Of a stretch of DNA of 64,000 nt, positions 61,898-64,000 are shown piece by piece (position 1 is the stretch's first letter; every line of letters starts with the position of its first letter). The stretch spans positions 558,001 through 622,000 of the forward strand of contig NZ_JACHCR010000001.1 in assembly GCF_014205845.1 (NCBI RefSeq), written 5' to 3'. The stretch is from Mucilaginibacter cryoferens (GTDB taxonomy: Bacteria; Bacteroidota; Bacteroidia; Sphingobacteriales; Sphingobacteriaceae). Position numbers and translations under genes: made by a program. The notes beneath the pieces are model-generated. The model did not search any database and was not told the origin of the DNA. It was given only the letters and a program-made list of their open reading frames with translations.

Positions 61898-62554
61898 ATG
61901 ATAAAAGCCATTATTTCGGGAATTGGGTTTGGATTAGTGTTGACGGTTATTACTGGCCCGGTCTTTTTTGCTCTTATTAAAACCAGCATTGAAAAAGGTT
62001 TTCATGCTGGTGTAGCCCTTGCCCTTGGTGTTGTAACCAGCGATGTGGTTTTTGTAGGTGCCTTATTATTTGGTTCGCAATATATTGATGTATCAGATCA
62101 TGCAAAGCTGATTGCTGGTGTTGTTGGTGCCGTAATATTATTTACCCTCGGTTTATATTACCTGTTTAAAAAAGCCGAAGTAAATTACGACAACAAGGTA
62201 CCAACAGGTATTAACCGCGCAGGCTATTTTTTAAAGGGTTTTTTAATGTGCATCTTCAACCCCACCCTCCTATTCCATTGGACGGTTGTTATTGGGGCCG
62301 CCAGTACCACATTTTTGGTTGGTACGCCTCACCGCTCCTTCCACATTGCGGTAATGTTTTTAACTATCCTTGTCGTTCAATTCGGTATGGATACCACCAA
62401 AGCTTTTTATGCAGATAAGCTGCGCGATAAAATTTCTGTTAAGCTGATACACCGCTTAAACGAACTGGCCGGAATAGCCCTCATTATAGCCTCACTTGTA
62501 CTTATTGACAAGCTGGTTACCCACTTCATTTTCGCAGCACCTGTAGGGGCGTAA
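61898..62554 (+). CDS. LysE-family exporter
   Basis: A 218-residue inner-membrane exporter, LysE/RhtB-type, with six or so helices. N-terminus GFGLVLTVITGPVFFALIKTSIEKGFHAGVALALGVVTSD has the family's GP motif and AxGxxxxD block. Usually exports amino acids such as lysine or threonine. It is divergent from the FHS transporter (168 bases) and converges on the purF-like gene. TGTTCAAAAATGAACA (61869-61884) is a small palindrome upstream of its ATG. Confidence 0.92.
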   Translation: MIKAIISGIGFGLVLTVITGPVFFALIKTSIEKGFHAGVALALGVVTSDVVFVGALLFGSQYIDVSDHAKLIAGVVGAVILFTLGLYYLFKKAEVNYDNKVPTGINRAGYFLKGFLMCIFNPTLLFHWTVVIGAASTTFLVGTPHRSFHIAVMFLTILVVQFGMDTTKAFYADKLRDKISVKLIHRLNELAGIALIIASLVLIDKLVTHFIFAAPVGA

Positions 62555-62653
62555 AGCCCCCCAGGCCTCTGAAGGGGGAGTCTTTTGATTAACTTATTCA
62601 GAAATCGCAAACACGTAATTTTATTTTTCTACCATTACTTTACAGCCTTCGAA

Positions 62654-62685
62654 ACAAAAAAGGCGATAAGTAAACTCATCGCCTT
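62654..62685 (-). terminator. Terminator of the amidophosphoribosyltransferase gene
   Basis: AAGGCGAT (62660-62667) and ATCGCCTT (62678-62685) pair; on the minus strand a run of T follows it (A-run at 62656-62661). It lies just downstream of the gene at 62718. Confidence 0.8.
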
Positions 62686-62717
62686 GATATTTTCACTCCC
62701 CTTTAGGGGGCAGGGGC

Positions 62718-64000
62718 TTACATATAAGCTCTTTGGTTTTTGCCTTCCATCCAGTTAACAAATGCACGGTTAACAACTTTGTTACCGCCCGGGGTTGGGT
62801 AATCGCCGCTAAAGTACCAGTCGCCGGTATGATCCGGACAGGCAATATGCAGGTTATCTAAAGTTTGGTAAATTACCTTTACCTCACATTTGATCTCTTT
62901 AGGAGTGATGATCTGCGCAATACGGTCAGATACCTGCTGATCTGTGAACAGTTCATAGATAGCCTTTACATGATTTTTCACCTCTTCTTTAGGCTGCTTA
63001 ATACTGTCTTTACATTTCTGGTAAACGTCAAGTATCACATCTTCCCTGTCCATTTCCTTTAACAGGCTGATAGCGGCCTCAAAGGCTACAAACTCACCCA
63101 TACGAGACATATCAATACCATAACAATCCGGATAACGGATCTGCGGAGCCGATGATACTACAACAACCTTTACAGGGCCTAACCTATCCAGTATCTTCAG
63201 GATACTTTGCTTAAGGGTTGTACCACGTACAATAGAATCATCCAACACAACCAGTGTATCGGTATCTCTTTTTATCAAACCGTAAGTGGTATCATAAACG
63301 TGAGCAACCATTTCGCTACGGTCGGCATCCTGCGTAATAAAAGTACGCAGTTTAACGTCCTTAATAGCTATTTTTTCAACACGGGGTGCTAATGCCAGTA
63401 TTTCGGTAAGCTCTTCGTCGCTCACTTTATCTTCGCGGCTTAACAACCTATCGCGCTGGTATTTTTTTACGTATTTGTGTACACCCTCTACCATGCCATA
63501 AAAAGCAACTTCGGCAGTGTTGGGAATGTAAGAGAATACGGTGTTTTTAATATCGCTGTTAACGGCATCTAATATCTGCGGGCAAAGTAACCTGCCTAAT
63601 TGTTTACGTTCGCGGTAGATGGATGCATCGCTGCCGCGTGAAAAATAGATCCGTTCGAAAGAACATGATTTCTTTTCCTTTGGCTCGCTAAACATCGTTT
63701 CAGATATCTTGCCATTCTTTTTAACAATAAGCGCATGACCAGGTTTTATCTCCCTGATTTCCTCCATTGGTATATTAAACGCAGTTTGAATAGCCGGACG
63801 CTCTGAAGCAGCCACAACTATCTCATCGTTATAATAATAAAACGCCGGACGGATACCAACAGGGTCGCGCATTACAAACGCGTCGCCATGGCCCAGTATA
63901 CCGGCAATGGTGTAACCACCATCCCAGTTTTTGGCCGATTTGGTCAAAATTTTGGCAACATCCATGTCATTGGCAATCAGCTTGCTAATCTCCACATTGT
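62718..64000 (-). CDS. Amidophosphoribosyltransferase (PurF-like), N-terminus off the right edge
   Basis: The C-terminal ~427 residues of an enzyme making phosphoribosylamine from PRPP and glutamine, first step of purine synthesis. The partial glutaminase part includes TIAGILGHGDAFVMRDPVGIRPAFY and VAASERPAIQTAF; the phosphoribosyltransferase part has FERIYFSRGSDASIYRERKQLG and the PRPP motif LVVLDDSIVRGTT. The C-terminus is longer than in E. coli PurF, extending past YGIDMSRMGEFVAFEAA by about 130 residues, as in the ~630-residue form of Bacteroidetes. The catalytic Cys and the first ~200 residues are outside the window. Confidence 0.93.
   Translation of the reverse strand, partial: NVEISKLIANDMDVAKILTKSAKNWDGGYTIAGILGHGDAFVMRDPVGIRPAFYYYNDEIVVAASERPAIQTAFNIPMEEIREIKPGHALIVKKNGKISETMFSEPKEKKSCSFERIYFSRGSDASIYRERKQLGRLLCPQILDAVNSDIKNTVFSYIPNTAEVAFYGMVEGVHKYVKKYQRDRLLSREDKVSDEELTEILALAPRVEKIAIKDVKLRTFITQDADRSEMVAHVYDTTYGLIKRDTDTLVVLDDSIVRGTTLKQSILKILDRLGPVKVVVVSSAPQIRYPDCYGIDMSRMGEFVAFEAAISLLKEMDREDVILDVYQKCKDSIKQPKEEVKNHVKAIYELFTDQQVSDRIAQIITPKEIKCEVKVIYQTLDNLHIACPDHTGDWYFSGDYPTPGGNKVVNRAFVNWMEGKNQRAYM

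Overview
The window reads as a chromosome segment of a Bacteroidetes bacterium, most likely family Sphingobacteriaceae (Mucilaginibacter/Pedobacter-like). This rests on four signs: a serine palmitoyltransferase whose active-site numbering is one off the Sphingobacterium enzyme; many signal peptides ending in a Q just after the cleavage site; -7 promoter boxes of the TAnnTTTG type with few Shine-Dalgarno sequences; and a type B type IX secretion sorting domain. The genus is inferred. No tRNA, rRNA, CRISPR array, phage or transposase gene was seen.

Region 1 (1-3480, minus strand) is a tripartite RND efflux operon: TolC-like channel, lipoprotein adaptor, and the start of the inner-membrane pump, which runs off the left edge.

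Region 2 (3847-14546, plus strand) is the most interesting part. It encodes serine palmitoyltransferase, a GNAT-type ceramide synthase candidate overlapping a CerR-like reductase, inositol-3-phosphate synthase, a large DUF5686 surface protein, a CDP-alcohol phosphotransferase suited to phosphatidylinositol(-phosphate) synthesis, an FA2H/Scs7-type 2-hydroxylase and an AUR1-like PAP2 protein. Together they can be read as a nearly complete route to 2-hydroxylated inositol-phosphoceramide. Step assignments are from family membership and gene order.

Region 3 (14787-23383) holds mixed cell-envelope and accessory genes: a TPR protein apparently broken by a frameshift in an A9 run, a CAP protein, a ChbG/YdjC deacetylase, a PhnP-like hydrolase, a BLUF photoreceptor, a GH5 glucanase, an AraC regulator, a PEBP protein and an AlkD-like protein. 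Region 4 (23553-40189) holds an amidase, DUF72, DUF1345, YwbE, ArgH, a DUF885 peptidase-like protein, a serine hydrolase with its AraC neighbour, an AhpD-like/DUF3179 pair, an exported acetolactate decarboxylase, an FrnE-like oxidoreductase, a repeat-linker lipoprotein and an MFS transporter behind a perfect operator-like palindrome.

Region 5 (40455-64000) contains a tandem DUF1801 pair, SGNH and esterase hydrolases, a PKD/T9SS adhesin-like protein and then mostly housekeeping genes: M48 protease, PlsY, NadC, GpmI, Lon, LpxR-like deacylase, ArfB, Cmk, dCMP deaminase, an FHS sugar transporter, LysE and an amidophosphoribosyltransferase cut by the right edge. Intergenic spaces carry several families of palindromic and tandem repeats and at least seven hairpin terminators.
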